From the NCBI GenBank assembly GCA_003671065.1, contig QWPU01000035.1:1-15270 (forward strand): 15,270 bases of DNA. Direction: 5' to 3'. The position numbers were made by a program, and so were the translations under genes. The notes below the pieces were generated by a model that was not told the origin of the DNA, ran no database searches, and saw nothing but the letters and a program-made list of their open reading frames with translations. This document shows positions 14,532 to 15,270 of this stretch, one piece after another (the first letter of the stretch is position 1; each line of letters begins with the position of its first letter). The DNA comes from Planctomycetota bacterium (GTDB taxonomy: Bacteria; Planctomycetota; Phycisphaerae; Phycisphaerales; SM1A02).

Positions 14532-15270
14532 TTACGCGCAAGGTCCCCATGCACCAAGGAGCGTCGAGAGATCTGAGGCATCAATAGTGCCGTTGCCATC
14601 GATGTCACCTGCACCGCTAGCGCCCCAGGATCCGAGCAGCGTCGAAAGATCCGAGGCGTCCACGCTGCCGCTGCCATCGATGTCGGCTGGGCATGCGGGC
14701 GGCGGAGGCAACTGCACTTCATACGCGCCGATGTCCACGATCGGTGCAGTACCGATGCCCGTGTCGGCAACCGTTGGCAGATCAACGAAGCGCGTTGCGC
14801 CTGCTTGATCGACCGTGGTACCAACAGGAACTGTCGAGTTTGAACCTGCATCAATCGCTGGTGAAGTCGTCAACAACATGAAGTTGCGCGCCGGCGCATC
14901 GACAAACTTCGGGTCGAGATTCAGATTGCCCGAGCCAGTGAAACCGCCTTGCACAATCGAGTAACTCACGACCGTCGCACCACCAGAATTCGTGAGTTGA
15001 TTCGCGACAGTCATGCCGCCAGGACCGGTGTTTTGCCAGAGAATGCAGTTCGAAATCGTTGATGTGCCGCTGGTGTTGATGATGCAACCTGCGAGCGTTG
15101 TCGCGCTGTTGCCAGAGAATGTCGAGTCGCGAATGGTGCAAGCGCTGCTGGTGCCAATCCACACTGCGCCACCGCCGTTGGAACCCGTTGCGCTGTTGCC
15201 GCTGAAGACGCAATTGGTGATCTTCGTTGCGGACGAGCCGTAACTTTCGATCGCACCCGCACGAGGCGCG
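14532..15270 (-). CDS. Secreted beta-helix protein with dockerin-like C-terminus (5' partial)
   Basis: Only the C-terminal part is present; the frame stays open to the right edge and the GTG at 15164 is internal. The first portion has repeated NCVFSGNSAT and STFSGNSAT segments and an LWQNTGPGG-type segment, typical of right-handed parallel beta-helix or Pmp-like surface proteins. Next comes a stretch with SPAIDAGSN, DQAGATRFVD and VDIGAYEVQ, the pattern seen at the end of such repeats in proteins labelled choice-of-anchor Q. A PPPP linker leads to two dockerin-like calcium-binding segments, DIDGSGSVDASDLSTLLGSW (from 14684 leftward) and DIDGNGTIDASDLSTLLGAW (from 14606), exactly 26 residues apart. 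It ends GPCA. The protein is expected to be exported and surface-bound; its signal peptide is outside the window and its ligand is unknown. No cohesin is seen here. Confidence 0.85.
   Translation of the reverse strand, partial: APRAGAIESYGSSATKITNCVFSGNSATGSNGGGAVWIGTSSACTIRDSTFSGNSATTLAGCIINTSGTSTISNCILWQNTGPGGMTVANQLTNSGGATVVSYSIVQGGFTGSGNLNLDPKFVDAPARNFMLLTTSPAIDAGSNSTVPVGTTVDQAGATRFVDLPTVADTGIGTAPIVDIGAYEVQLPPPPACPADIDGSGSVDASDLSTLLGSWGASGAGDIDGNGTIDASDLSTLLGAWGPCA

Noticed and set aside
14146..14808. Plus-strand open frame over the 23-bp repeats and tRNA
   Set aside because: It reads through a perfect tRNA gene and the antisense of the dockerin segments, so it is not a gene.
1..15270. 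Mobile element, phage or defence island
   Set aside because: No transposase, integrase, terminal inverted repeats, toxin-antitoxin or nuclease genes were recognised; all genes fit core metabolism, regulation or surface functions.

Overview
The window looks like chromosomal DNA from a high-GC bacterium, most likely a planctomycete of the Phycisphaerae group. That placement is inferred from three things together: a Ser/Thr kinase fused to tetratricopeptide repeats, a secreted beta-helix protein ending in duplicated dockerin-like DxDGxGxxDxxD segments, and an unusual complex I membrane block. It was not established by any search. Start codons are mixed, and Shine-Dalgarno motifs are clear before only a few genes.

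Layout, left to right. Positions 2-499 hold the C-terminal ACT domains of an aspartate kinase. A short spacer carries a 12-bp tandem repeat and a small hairpin. Positions 659-3196 encode a membrane-anchored Ser/Thr kinase with a TPR tail, and 3285-3851 encode a Fur-family regulator that has lost most metal ligands. A minus-strand operon follows (6688 down to 3882): pgsA, pgpA, thiL and a tsaE-yacG fusion. Its genes are packed with ATGA overlaps or a 4-bp gap. PgsA and PgpA catalyse consecutive steps to phosphatidylglycerol, ThiL makes thiamine diphosphate, and the last gene joins a tRNA t6A ATPase to a YacG-like zinc domain.

Divergent from that operon is a plus-strand block, nuoJ-nuoK-nuoL-nuoM-nuoN (6922-14210). 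These are the antiporter-like and small membrane subunits of complex I, without the peripheral-arm genes. NuoJ has two extra N-terminal membrane helices and a soluble insertion of about 113 residues; NuoL has two His-rich stretches. After the block come a 23-bp tandem repeat, a tRNA-Arg(ACG) on the minus strand with a plausible promoter, and the C-terminal part of the secreted protein, which runs off the right edge.

A recurring theme is short tandem repeats with unrelated units of 12, 13-14 and 23 bp, at or near gene boundaries. I see no transposase, integrase, CRISPR array, phage gene or defence cassette. No whole new system is evident. The most unusual items are the TsaE-YacG fusion, the enlarged NuoJ, the degenerate Fur-like protein and the boundary repeats.
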